Below, in pieces: positions 26,378-34,341 of a stretch of DNA of 36,996 bases (position 1 is its first letter; the number at the start of each line of letters is the position of its first letter). The stretch lies in contig CALUVE010000021.1 in NCBI GenBank assembly GCA_944324135.1, positions 1-36,996 of the forward strand. The letters run 5' to 3'. The notes under the pieces are model-generated. The model did no database searches and was not told the origin of the DNA. It saw only the letters and a list, made by a program, of their open reading frames with translations. Source of the stretch: Candidatus Gastranaerophilales bacterium (GTDB lineage: Bacteria > Cyanobacteriota > Vampirovibrionia > Gastranaerophilales > Gastranaerophilaceae). The translations under genes were made by a program, and so were the position numbers.

Positions 26378-27052
26378 TTGAGTAATTTGACGGAAAAACA
26401 CAATTTAAAAGGTACATTGATATGTGTTGAGGGAATTGATGGTTCCGGTAAATCTACACAGCTTGCGCTTTTGCGTGATTGGCTGAAATCCATCGGGCAG
26501 GATGTTATTTTCACTGAATGGAATTCTTCAATGCTGATTTCCCAGACGACAAAGCTTGCTAAAAAGAAAAATTTGTTGTCCCCGAGAACGTTCAGCCTTT
26601 TGCACGCTGTTGATTTTGCCGATAGACTGAAACAGGTCATTGAGCCGGCTCTAAAAGCAGGGTTTATAGTTCTTGCTGACAGATACGCATATACCGCTTT
26701 CGCGCGCGATGTAGCAAGAGGTGTTGACAGACAGTGGGTCAGAAAGGTTTATGATTTTGCTATTAAACCTGACCTTGCGGTTTATTTTGACATCAAACCG
26801 GAAACTGCGATGAACCGTATCTGCTCAAACCGCGCACCAAAATTTTATGAAGCCGGCATGGATTTAAAATTGAGTAATGACCCTTATGAAAGTTATTTGA
26901 TATTCCAGTCACGAGTTATCAAGGAATACCAAAGTATGGTGGATGAGTTCGGGCTGGTAAAACTTGATGCGGACGATTCAATCCACTCAAAACAGGTTGC
27001 AATCAGAACATTGCTCAGAGAAATTCTCAAAGAAAAAGGGATAGAGGTGTAG
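26378..27052 (+). CDS. Thymidylate-kinase-like protein, copy 1
   Basis: A 224-residue P-loop kinase of the Tmk type (dTMP to dTDP). It starts with TTG preceded by AAAGAGG. Walker A is GIDGSGKST (residues 19-27) and the DRY motif is ADRYAYTAFARD (about 100-111). Where Tmk proteins carry REPGGT it has TEWNSS (Glu47-Trp48). The lid-like region keeps an Arg (CSNRAPKFYEAG). It is the closest candidate in the window for the essential dTMP kinase, but the altered substrate motif leaves another (d)NMP substrate possible. It is co-linear with copy 2 without gaps over the first 110 residues. Confidence 0.78.
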   Translation: MSNLTEKHNLKGTLICVEGIDGSGKSTQLALLRDWLKSIGQDVIFTEWNSSMLISQTTKLAKKKNLLSPRTFSLLHAVDFADRLKQVIEPALKAGFIVLADRYAYTAFARDVARGVDRQWVRKVYDFAIKPDLAVYFDIKPETAMNRICSNRAPKFYEAGMDLKLSNDPYESYLIFQSRVIKEYQSMVDEFGLVKLDADDSIHSKQVAIRTLLREILKEKGIEV

Positions 27053-27054
27053 TT

Positions 27055-27726
27055 ATGGAAAATTTCAAAAGAAAACATGATTATGAGGGACTTCTTGTTG
27101 TCATAGAGGGAACAGACGGCTCAGGCAAATCTACACAGCTGGAACTTTTGAAAAGATACATGCAGGATATGTCCTACGGGGTAATGGTTTCTGAGTGGAA
27201 AACCTCAAGACTAATTGCAAAAGTTATTGATGAGGCAAAAGAACGCAACCTTTTGAACGCTTCAACATATAGTCTTTTATACGCTGCGGATTTCGCTGAC
27301 CGATTGGAAAACCAGATTATCCCCGCCTTGAAATCAGGGTTTATTGTGCTTTTGGATAGATACTACTACACAGCGCTGGCCAGAGATGTTGTACGCGGGC
27401 AGGATATCGAGTGGGTAAAGAACTTGTATGAATTTGCACCGGAGCCGGATTTGGTATTTTATCTGGATATGCCGGTGGATGTTTTGCTTAAGCGTATTAT
27501 AGGAACAACCGGTCTGGATTTTTACGAAAGCGGAAGAGATGTTGGATTTTCTACTGATTTTTATAAAAGTTTTGAAATTTACCAAAACCGCTGTCTGGAG
27601 GAATATAACAGAATGAAATCAGAATACGGATTCATCAGCATAGACGGTACAAAGTCCATAGAAGAAATCCACGACGAAATGAAAAAACACGTTCAGGAAA
27701 TTCTGGATACTGGTATTTTGGATTAA
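27055..27726 (+). CDS. Thymidylate-kinase-like protein, copy 2
   Basis: A 223-residue paralogue of the gene 2 nt upstream, roughly 45 % alike by eye. Walker A is GTDGSGKST (residues 19-27), the DRY motif is LDRYYYTALARD, and the REPGGT position reads SEWKTS (Glu47-Trp48). The lid-like segment reads GTTGLDFYESG, lacking the Arg present in copy 1. GAGG lies before the ATG. The tandem pair, kept close in sequence but different in the lid, may form a heterodimer or handle different nucleotides. The catalytic P-loop is intact, so it is not obviously a pseudoenzyme. Confidence 0.78.
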   Translation: MENFKRKHDYEGLLVVIEGTDGSGKSTQLELLKRYMQDMSYGVMVSEWKTSRLIAKVIDEAKERNLLNASTYSLLYAADFADRLENQIIPALKSGFIVLLDRYYYTALARDVVRGQDIEWVKNLYEFAPEPDLVFYLDMPVDVLLKRIIGTTGLDFYESGRDVGFSTDFYKSFEIYQNRCLEEYNRMKSEYGFISIDGTKSIEEIHDEMKKHVQEILDTGILD

Positions 27727-27736
27727 AGGGGCAAAT

Positions 27737-27836
27737 ACATAAAAATGCGATACAGTAAAGTCATTTTCGGAACACGCGTCTCGCTTACGCTCGTGCTATC
27801 GTCCTCAAATAACTTTACTGTATCGCATTTTTATGT
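27737..27836. repeat. 25-bp perfect inverted repeat with 50-nt loop
   Basis: Arms at 27737-27761 and 27812-27836 are exact reverse complements. The core GCGATACAG is flanked by A- and T-rich ends. The loop (27762-27811) is GC-richer than its surroundings and contains CGCTTACGCTCGTGC, which can fold further. It sits between the convergent kinase and PilB-like genes and could serve as a two-way terminator, but arm length and loop composition look more like a small repeated element. No second copy was noticed in the window. Confidence 0.8.
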
Positions 27837-27852
27837 TTCAGTCACGCTTTTA

Positions 27853-29241
27853 TTATGCCAGATATTTCTGGATGGTTTCCTTGTCAAAAACTTCGATGCT
27901 GTCTTTTGAGTGAATGAATATCATACACGAAATTAAGGATTTTAGGGTCTCGAAGTCGGAAAACGCAAGCTTGTTACGTAAATCTTCCATATTGTTTGCC
28001 AGAAATTCCATGATAATCGTCTTGTTGTCAAATACAAGGTTGGAAAAATAATCGAAAGATTCTTTTGTCTTAACCCCTTCCATATAAATAATATCCGGTG
28101 ATTGAAACTCAATGAATCTTGCGGCTTTGTCCATATTGAACCCTACGTTTTCGTTCAGCTCACACTGGTTTACATTTTGCAGATTGTATTTTGAAATACT
28201 TTCAAGTGTCATAATGTTTTTGTTTTTGTCTGTTTTTGCGACTTCCAGAAGAAGTGAGTATATGACGTGGGTTTTGCCGCTGAGTGGAGAACCGCAGACA
28301 ATGATTATCCCCGGAGTTTCCAGTGATTGTTTTACTTTGTTGAGACTTTTTGTGTCAGTAATCATTTTTGACAGTTCAAGCGGAGGTTTGTATATTTTGA
28401 GAAAAATTCTTTCTCCCATAATTGTCGGGAATGTAGAAATACTTGCAATTAAGTTGATGTCATCAACTTTGAATGATAATTTGCCGAGCTGCGGAACTTC
28501 GCTCACGGAAGGATCCAGTTTTGCAAGTGTTTTTAATTTAGAAACAAATGAACCGGTGAGAACTTGCGGTATTGCTCCTTTATTTTGCAAATCACCTGAT
28601 TTTTTGAAGTTTACAACCAGTCCTGCATCTTCGCATTGAAAACTTACTTCGTGTACATTTTCGATGATTGCCTGTTTCAGGATTGCTCGTATAATTTTTT
28701 GTATGTGGCTGTCGCTCAAATCCTCGCTGTGCAATTCATCAAGCCAGTTGTAACCTGAGTTTTCCTCAGAGGTGAATATATCACCAACAGTCGCATCAGT
28801 TTTGTAATATTCCTCAATTTTTTTCAGGATGCTGCTTTCAGAAGAGATTACCGGCTCAATAGAGCATTCTGCAGACTCTACGATTTTGTCAATTGCAAAC
28901 AAATCAAGAGGATCTGCCATTGCAACGGTCAGAGTGTCTTCTATTTTAAAAAGCGGAATGATTTTATACCGCTTTGCATCCGCAAAGTTGATGTATTTAA
29001 GGCATCTTGTATCAAGCGTATAGTCATTCAGGTTAACTGACGGGATGTGGAGTTTTGATTCCAGAAAATTTATGAGAGTTTCTTCTGTCAAAATTCCAGA
29101 GTTAATCAAAGCCTGACCTATATTAATATTTTGGGCAGCAGCGATTTCCTGTGCCTGTTCTAAAGTCTCAAAAGGCACTAGACCTGCTCTTACAAGGTCA
29201 TATTTTAATTTTTCAAGGGTTTTGTTAGTAACTGTTTCCAT
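27853..29241 (-). CDS. Degenerate PilB/GspE-like secretion ATPase
   Basis: A 462-residue protein, about 100 shorter than typical PilB. Residues about 20-145 are a GspE-N/MshEN domain (IGQALINSGILTEETLINFLESKLHIPSVNL, YKIIPLFKIEDTLTVAMADPLD), known in relatives to bind c-di-GMP. The C-terminal RecA-like part starts near 180 and includes PTIMGERIFLKIY. Walker A survives as GSPLSGKT (317-324), but the Asp box is reduced to LES (Glu347), Walker B reads PDIIYMEGVKTKES, the conserved His box is gone, and the four-Cys zinc site is absent. It follows the response regulator by 1 nt. A regulatory or weakly active homologue seems likelier than a pilus motor. Confidence 0.78.
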   Translation of the reverse strand: METVTNKTLEKLKYDLVRAGLVPFETLEQAQEIAAAQNINIGQALINSGILTEETLINFLESKLHIPSVNLNDYTLDTRCLKYINFADAKRYKIIPLFKIEDTLTVAMADPLDLFAIDKIVESAECSIEPVISSESSILKKIEEYYKTDATVGDIFTSEENSGYNWLDELHSEDLSDSHIQKIIRAILKQAIIENVHEVSFQCEDAGLVVNFKKSGDLQNKGAIPQVLTGSFVSKLKTLAKLDPSVSEVPQLGKLSFKVDDINLIASISTFPTIMGERIFLKIYKPPLELSKMITDTKSLNKVKQSLETPGIIIVCGSPLSGKTHVIYSLLLEVAKTDKNKNIMTLESISKYNLQNVNQCELNENVGFNMDKAARFIEFQSPDIIYMEGVKTKESFDYFSNLVFDNKTIIMEFLANNMEDLRNKLAFSDFETLKSLISCMIFIHSKDSIEVFDKETIQKYLA

Positions 29242-29242
29242 C

Positions 29243-29620
29243 TTATTTTTCTACCTGAGAGCCTAAATACTGGTCAACTTTTCTGACAACTTCATCAAGA
29301 TCAAACGGTTTTGTGATATATTCATCAACGCCGGTTTCTTCACCGATGAGTTTGTCCTCTTCCTGTGAACGTGCTGTCACCATAAGTATCGGAATATTTT
29401 TGTATTTGCTGTCATATTTCAAAAGTCTGCTGATTTTATAGCCGTTAATTTTGGGCATCATAACGTCAAGGATAATCAAATCCGGCATAATTTCTTTTGC
29501 TAGTTTAAGCCCGTCCTCTCCGTTATATGCGCAATAGCAGGTGTAATCAGATGCTTCCAGCACAAATTTTAGACTTTCTACAATATCCTGTTCATCGTCA
29601 ACGATTAAAATCTTTTTCAT
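29243..29620 (-). CDS. Single-domain response regulator (CheY-like receiver)
   Basis: A 125-residue protein with only a receiver domain. The acidic pair is Asp8-Asp9, the phospho-acceptor is Asp52 (LIILDVMMP), Thr82 (MVTAR) and Lys104 (YITKPF) complete the active site. No output domain, so it should act by protein contact. It is translated just before the PilB-like gene (1 nt gap), making that protein a likely target, and the histidine kinase upstream is a likely phosphodonor. AGAGG precedes the ATG. Confidence 0.92.
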   Translation of the reverse strand: MKKILIVDDEQDIVESLKFVLEASDYTCYCAYNGEDGLKLAKEIMPDLIILDVMMPKINGYKISRLLKYDSKYKNIPILMVTARSQEEDKLIGEETGVDEYITKPFDLDEVVRKVDQYLGSQVEK

Positions 29621-29647
29621 AGTGACCTCTACAATATACCCAATATT

Positions 29648-29656
29648 ATTATAGCA
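29648..29656 (-). promoter_or_regulatory. Extended -10 promoter of response regulator-PilB-like operon
   Basis: TGC followed by perfect TATAAT on the minus strand (29648-29656); no good -35, as allowed for extended -10 promoters. The leader would be about 20 nt. Confidence 0.5.
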
Positions 29657-29706
29657 TATTTCGCTAAAGCAATTGTATTGTAACGTTTTTGTAATCTGAG
29701 AAAATG

Positions 29707-29727
29707 AAAGCCCCTCTCTCTGGCTTT
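29707..29727 (-). terminator. Weak hairpin at the end of the histidine kinase gene
   Basis: AAAGCC/GGCTTT with a 9-nt loop, overlapping the stop codon and followed by CATTTTC on the minus strand. Confidence 0.35.
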
Positions 29728-31405
29728 AGTTCATTGCAGGGACTTTTGCCACCGGAACTGCAAAGTGGAATGCTGAGCCAACATCTGGTGTACTGTCACA
29801 CCAGATTGTACCCTGATGCGCTTCTAAAAGCTGTTTGGCAATAGGCAGTCCGAGCCCTGAGCCCCCAACTTTACGAGAAAGTGAATTTTCAAGCTGGGCG
29901 AATTTATCAAAGGCGTGCAGCAAATCTTTTTCAGCGATTCCAATACCCTCATCTATTACGCTCACCATTATGTAATCACCATTTAGTTTTTTAATATCTT
30001 CCTCAAAATAAGGGTGACATTTGATATCAGCTGCGTTTATTAATTCTGTTTTTATTGTAATATTTTTACCCTCCGGAGTAAATTTTATTGCGTTTGATAC
30101 AAGATTTGTGAGAACCTGTTCCAGTCTCTGGCTGTCTGCGGTTATATCAGGAAGATTTTCTGTTTCTTCTGCAAGTAATGTCAGACCGTGTTCTTTTGCA
30201 ACTTCGGAAAGTGCTGATTTGACGTAATCAACTACTGAATGTATATTCATATCTTTGAATACAAAATCCATCTTGCCGGCTTCAATTTTAGATAAGTCAA
30301 GCAGGTCGTTGATAATTCCTGACAAACGCTGAACATTACGTCCTGCCATATCAAGAAATTTTTCCATATTAGAGGTTACATCTCCGCATTTGCCGCTTTT
30401 TAGTATATCAAGCGAATTTTTAATAGAGGTGAGCGGAGTTCTCAACTCGTGCGAAACTATAGAAATAAATTCAGATTTGAGCCGTTCAAGTTTTTCCAGT
30501 TTATGGTTGGTTTCTTTTATTTCCTGATAGAGTGTTGCGTTTTTTAAAGGCAGTGCAGCCTGTCTTGCAATTGTTTGAAAACATGTCGCATCGTCAGAAG
30601 AAAAGGATGTATCCTTAAAAATTTCCACACATCCGAATACATTTTCTCCGAGAGTTATCGGCGCAAACATATTATCATATTGGAATAAACTGAAAGTGAA
30701 ACGATTTCCCGGATATTTGACAGTTTTTATTACTTTGAGATTTTCTTCGTCAATTTCATAAGGCGGGTTTTCAAAAGCATTTTTGTAATTTAAAATTGTG
30801 CGAAGTTTGATAGCGCTCAGAATTTCATCAGAGATTTCATATAGGGAATTAAGCAATAGCACCGGTTCATCTTCCGTGCAAAATGACAGAGTGCAGGTGA
30901 GCGAAAAACTCAAAGCCTTGTCCAAGCCCTCTATCATATATGAAATCAATTTGTTTTTATCAAGAGTTTCCGCAAAGTTTGAACTTGTGCTGTACAAGGC
31001 ATTTAATCTATAAAGGCTGTCTGCTAAATCTTTGTTTGAATTAGAAAGTTTTTCAAGAGAATTCTTAGTCTTTAAATTTACGCTGACAGTTGAAGTTATC
31101 AGTACGTCAGTCATATCTTTTGTTATGAAAGCGTTTGATAATTTTAAAAGTTCCGGCTCCGGAGTATTTGTTATATATAATATAATAATATTGTTGTCAG
31201 ATAGAGATTTAATTTGTTTTGTAAGCTGCTTAGCTCCGTTAAAACTGCTATCAAGTATAATAATGTCAGGCATTTCTATCTGTACGGATTCCAATACCTG
31301 CAGCTGGGTAGAAAGTACGGCAAAATCGTACGTATTTTTACTGAAAATAGTACTAAAGCGGGCAATATCTTCTGCGTTTTCCGAAGCAAATAATATCTTT
31401 ATCAT
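29726..31405 (-). CDS. Sensor histidine kinase with N-terminal receiver-like and GAF domains
   Basis: A 559-residue protein without membrane segments. Residues 1-110 resemble a receiver (IIILDSS with Asp52; FITKDM with Lys96) but lack the N-terminal acidic pair, so phosphorylation there is doubtful. Residues about 130-290 look like a GAF sensor domain. HisKA follows with SIVSHELRTPLTS (phospho-acceptor His319), then the ATPase domain: N box NLVSNAIKF (434-442), G1 DEGIGI (485-490), F box, and G2 GGSGLGL (514-520). The kinase core is intact. It lies just upstream of the lone response regulator, but a separate promoter splits them. No Shine-Dalgarno is seen before the ATG. Confidence 0.9.
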   Translation of the reverse strand: MIKILFASENAEDIARFSTIFSKNTYDFAVLSTQLQVLESVQIEMPDIIILDSSFNGAKQLTKQIKSLSDNNIIILYITNTPEPELLKLSNAFITKDMTDVLITSTVSVNLKTKNSLEKLSNSNKDLADSLYRLNALYSTSSNFAETLDKNKLISYMIEGLDKALSFSLTCTLSFCTEDEPVLLLNSLYEISDEILSAIKLRTILNYKNAFENPPYEIDEENLKVIKTVKYPGNRFTFSLFQYDNMFAPITLGENVFGCVEIFKDTSFSSDDATCFQTIARQAALPLKNATLYQEIKETNHKLEKLERLKSEFISIVSHELRTPLTSIKNSLDILKSGKCGDVTSNMEKFLDMAGRNVQRLSGIINDLLDLSKIEAGKMDFVFKDMNIHSVVDYVKSALSEVAKEHGLTLLAEETENLPDITADSQRLEQVLTNLVSNAIKFTPEGKNITIKTELINAADIKCHPYFEEDIKKLNGDYIMVSVIDEGIGIAEKDLLHAFDKFAQLENSLSRKVGGSGLGLPIAKQLLEAHQGTIWCDSTPDVGSAFHFAVPVAKVPAMN

Positions 31406-31469
31406 ACAATACTATGTTAGCAAGTATTTAGATATATGCAAATTCTTTAAGTTTTTTGAAATTGTACGT

Positions 31470-33692
31470 TTAATTTTTTCTTTTTGCAGATTTATTTTTC
31501 GAGGAATTGTTGGCGGAAGAATTATTTTTACTTCTCCCCTGAGAAGAGTGGTGTGCAGAAGATTGTATTCTTTTTACGCTGTAGACATCAGGGATAGCCT
31601 GTATGCTGTTTATTACTTTTTTATATGTATCAATGTTGTCAAGTTCAATACTGAGTTCTATTATACCGACTTTGCCTGCTTTTGATTTAACATTTGCAGA
31701 AATAATGTTTGTATTGTTATCAGAGACCGCACCGATAATATCTTTCAAAAGCCCCATTTTTTCAGCGGTTTCAACGCGGATTGTAGTAGTGTAAGTTTTG
31801 CTTGTATTATCTCCGGACCAGTGAATATCCATTAATCTTTCAGGCGGTATTGTATCAAGTGTTTTGCAGTCTAGTCTGTGAACAGAAACCCCTTTTGAAC
31901 GTGTAACAACGCCGACAATCGGTTCTCCCGGAATAGGGGAGCAGCAGCGTGCAAAGGAATAGAGCATCCCCTCAAGACCGACAATATCTTTTTCTGATTT
32001 TTTATGGGTATGACCGGTAAAATTCTGTTCAGGTGCTTTTTGCTGAGGTTTTTTGAGCTTATTAACTATTTTATTAACTGTGGTTTCACCGTAACCCAGT
32101 GCGGCAAATAAATCCTCAGCGCTCTGGTAGTTCATTATTTTAGCTACTTTTTCAAACTCTTCTTTCTTGACGTAATCGTCAAAGACTGCTTTTGTAAGTT
32201 CCCGTTCAAGCATGGTTTTACCCATTTCAACGTGGTCTTCTCGTTTGTTTTTCTTGAACCACTGACGAATTTTTGAGGCAGCCTGCTTGGTTACGACAAA
32301 GTTAAGCCAGTCAAGCCGCGGAGCTGGTGTTTTGGAGGTAATAATTTCAACAATATCACCGTTGTTTAATTTAGTATCAAGCTGCGCAATACGTCCGTTA
32401 ATAAGCGCGCCTATTGTTTTACTGCCGACATCAGAGTGAATTCTGTATGCAAAATCTACGGGAGTTGCATTTACCGGCAAATCTATGACATCGCCGTTTG
32501 GCGTGAACGCAAAAACCTGATCTGAAAATAAATCCAGTTTGACAGAATTTACGTAGTCTTCAGCATTTGTCATGTCCTTTTCGTATTCAACGAGTTTTCT
32601 CATCCAGGAAAATTGCAAATCTGAAGCGTTGTCTGCTTTTTGAGAGCCTTTTTCTTTATATCTCCAGTGTGCGGCAACCCCGTATTCAGCAACTTCGTGC
32701 ATTTCCCAGGTTCTTATTTGAACTTCAAGCGGTTTTGAACGCGGGCCGATTACAGAGGTGTGCAAAGACTGATAGAGGTTTCCTTTCGGCATTGCTATAT
32801 AGTCTTTAAAACGTCCGGGTATAGGTTTGAATTGAGAGTGGATAAGCCCTAAAACTTCATAGCATTCTTTTTCTGTATCTACGATTACACGGACTGCAGT
32901 GATGTCATACAGGTCATGGAAAGCGATATTCAGCCGTTTCATTTTGCTGTAAATACTGTAATAGTGTTTTGCACGTCCTGTTATTTGCGCATTTATGCCG
33001 CTTTTTTTGACATCGTTTGCAATTTTTTCAATAAGCATATTAACAGTCATTTCGCGTTCAGCTTTTTTCTGGGAAACAAGCTGTGCTATTTCAAAGTACT
33101 TATCAGGTTCAAGGTACCTCAGTGATAAATCTTCCAATTCGGCTTTAATTTTACCGATACCTAAGCGGTTTGCAAGCGGGGCAAAGATATCGAGAGTCTC
33201 TTTTGCTATTTTTTGCTGTTTATTTACAGACATAAAATTAAGAGTACGCATATTATGCAGGCGGTCAGCAAGTTTCAAAAATATTATTCTGATATCGCTC
33301 GCCATTGCAATAAAAAGACGCCGGAAATTCTCTGCCTGACGTTCTTCTTTTGATTTAAACTGTAGTTTGCTGAGTTTTGTAACACCTTGAACGAGATTTA
33401 ATACATCATCCCCGAATTTTTCGCGTATTTCTTCAGGTTTCGTATCGGTATCTTCAAGAATATCGTGTAAAAAAGCCGCTTCAAGTGTGTGCGCGTCAAC
33501 TTTTAAATCAATCAAAATTTTGGCAACTTCAACTGGGTGGATGATATAAGGCTCTTCTGAAACTCGGTATTGCCCCTCGTGGAGACGTTTTGCAAATTCA
33601 AAGGCTTCTTCAATCTTTTTTATTTCTTCTTCGTCTCTGTGCTGTTCTGTTAACTTTTGTCTTATATCATCAAATAGCGGTTTTTCTGTCAT
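31470..33692 (-). CDS. rel: Bifunctional (p)ppGpp synthetase/hydrolase
   Basis: A 740-residue RelA/SpoT homologue. The HD hydrolase domain (FLHDILEDTD; LKLADRLHNMRTL) is intact. The synthetase domain has RVIVDTEKECYEVLGLIH and PGRFKDYIAMPKGNLYQSLHT; its RFKD motif marks bifunctional Rel/SpoT (RelA-only enzymes have ExDD). TGS (about 385-445), zinc-finger/conserved-Cys (FARCCSPIPGEPIVG) and ACT domains follow. The last ~30 residues are a Ser/Asn/Lys/His-rich tail beyond the ACT domain. There is no ribosome-binding site; a good promoter starts transcription within a few bases of the ATG. Confidence 0.95.
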   Translation of the reverse strand: MTEKPLFDDIRQKLTEQHRDEEEIKKIEEAFEFAKRLHEGQYRVSEEPYIIHPVEVAKILIDLKVDAHTLEAAFLHDILEDTDTKPEEIREKFGDDVLNLVQGVTKLSKLQFKSKEERQAENFRRLFIAMASDIRIIFLKLADRLHNMRTLNFMSVNKQQKIAKETLDIFAPLANRLGIGKIKAELEDLSLRYLEPDKYFEIAQLVSQKKAEREMTVNMLIEKIANDVKKSGINAQITGRAKHYYSIYSKMKRLNIAFHDLYDITAVRVIVDTEKECYEVLGLIHSQFKPIPGRFKDYIAMPKGNLYQSLHTSVIGPRSKPLEVQIRTWEMHEVAEYGVAAHWRYKEKGSQKADNASDLQFSWMRKLVEYEKDMTNAEDYVNSVKLDLFSDQVFAFTPNGDVIDLPVNATPVDFAYRIHSDVGSKTIGALINGRIAQLDTKLNNGDIVEIITSKTPAPRLDWLNFVVTKQAASKIRQWFKKNKREDHVEMGKTMLERELTKAVFDDYVKKEEFEKVAKIMNYQSAEDLFAALGYGETTVNKIVNKLKKPQQKAPEQNFTGHTHKKSEKDIVGLEGMLYSFARCCSPIPGEPIVGVVTRSKGVSVHRLDCKTLDTIPPERLMDIHWSGDNTSKTYTTTIRVETAEKMGLLKDIIGAVSDNNTNIISANVKSKAGKVGIIELSIELDNIDTYKKVINSIQAIPDVYSVKRIQSSAHHSSQGRSKNNSSANNSSKNKSAKRKN

Positions 33693-33701
33693 AGTAAATT
33701 C

Positions 33702-33730
33702 ATCATACAGATTTTATTTCATTTTTTCAA
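33702..33730 (-). promoter_or_regulatory. Promoter of rel, predicted near-leaderless
   Basis: Minus-strand TTGAAA (33725-33730), 17-nt spacer, TATGAT (33702-33707). The ATG at 33692 is the tenth base after the -10, so the leader is about 0-4 nt. Confidence 0.6.
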
Positions 33731-33770
33731 GTAAAATAGCTGAATTTCATACATAAAGACTACGTTTTTA

Positions 33771-33779
33771 TGTTAATAT
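33771..33779 (+). promoter_or_regulatory. Possible extended -10 promoter of yggU-like gene
   Basis: TG-T-TAATAT, with the ATG at 33786 seven bases after the -10. The hexamer is imperfect and no -35 is evident. It would give a leaderless mRNA. Confidence 0.35.
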
Positions 33780-33785
33780 AGCTTT

Positions 33786-34064
33786 ATGGATAAAGGTTTT
33801 ACGGTCAATTTGAGAATTTCACCAAATTCTGCAAAAAATGAAATAATAAAAAATGATGATGGTTCTGTAAAAGTTAAGATAACAGCCCAGCCGATTGACG
33901 GCAAGGCGAACAAGGCGCTTGTCGAATTTCTTTCCAAAACCTTTAAACTCCCAAAAACTTCTATTGAAATCGTCAGAGGCGAGACATCAAAAGACAAGAC
34001 TATCTTATTTAAAACAGACGATATTGATAAGATAGAACTGCTAAAAGCGGCATTCTTGAGTTGA
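33786..34064 (+). CDS. YggU/DUF167 family protein
   Basis: A 92-residue protein, full family length. It shows the DUF167 pattern: LRISPNSAKNEI at the start, VKVKITAQPIDGKANKALVEFLSKTF in the middle (the PxxGKAN signature), and IVRGETSKDKTIL near the end. Function is unknown in the family. It is divergent from rel with 93 bp between. No Shine-Dalgarno. Confidence 0.88.
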   Translation: MDKGFTVNLRISPNSAKNEIIKNDDGSVKVKITAQPIDGKANKALVEFLSKTFKLPKTSIEIVRGETSKDKTILFKTDDIDKIELLKAAFLS

Positions 34065-34139
34065 AACTATTCCAGTGCCTTTTTTAATACAAGAAAACAT
34101 TTTTTACAAGCGAAAATACAAAGTTCCTGCCTTTCCCTA

Positions 34140-34168
34140 TTGCATTTTTGTTTCTTTGTTGTTATGAT
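34140..34168 (+). promoter_or_regulatory. Promoter of the leader-peptide transcript
   Basis: TTGCAT (34140-34145), 17-nt spacer, TATGAT (34163-34168), with TGT just before it (extended -10). The predicted start is near 34175, about 25 nt before the leader-peptide ATG. Confidence 0.6.
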
Positions 34169-34199
34169 TATAGTAACAAGTATTTTAAAAGGATAAAAA

Positions 34200-34259
34200 A
34201 TGATTTTAAGAACTGCAAAATTCCATCATCAACATCATAGCTTCCTGAAGAGGCTATAG
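34200..34259 (+). CDS. Histidine-rich leader peptide (19 residues)
   Basis: Reads MILRTAKFHHQHHSFLKRL and stops at TAG. Four of five consecutive codons (34224-34238) are CAT for His. AAAGGA lies 6-7 nt before the ATG, so translation is likely. The size, the run of one amino acid and the position just ahead of competing hairpins match amino-acid-operon leader peptides such as HisL. Too short for ordinary gene calling. Confidence 0.65.
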   Translation: MILRTAKFHHQHHSFLKRL

Positions 34260-34341
34260 AATTGATGATGCGCAGTTTTAATAAATAATTCAATTCTTCA
34301 TATAAATAGCCTCTTCGGGATAAATGCGTAAGAGGCTATTT
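34211..34341 (+). promoter_or_regulatory. Transcription attenuator, histidine-type
   Basis: Three competing structures are readable. (1) Leader codons pair downstream: AACTGC (34211-34216) with GCAGTT (34272-34277), and CATCATCAA (34224-34232) with TTGATGATG (34262-34270). (2) Antiterminator: GAAGAGGCTAT (34247-34257) with ATAGCCTCTTC (34306-34316), continued by AGAATTGA (34258-34265) with TCAATTCT (34290-34297). (3) Terminator: 34304-34315 with 34330-34341. A ribosome stalled at the His codons leaves 34247-34265 free and favours (2). A ribosome reaching the stop codon covers that arm and favours (3). This is the logic of his/trp attenuators. Confidence 0.65.

Noticed and set aside
31032-31685. 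217-codon plus-strand open frame
   Set aside because: Antisense to the histidine kinase and the end of rel, both with full domain signatures.
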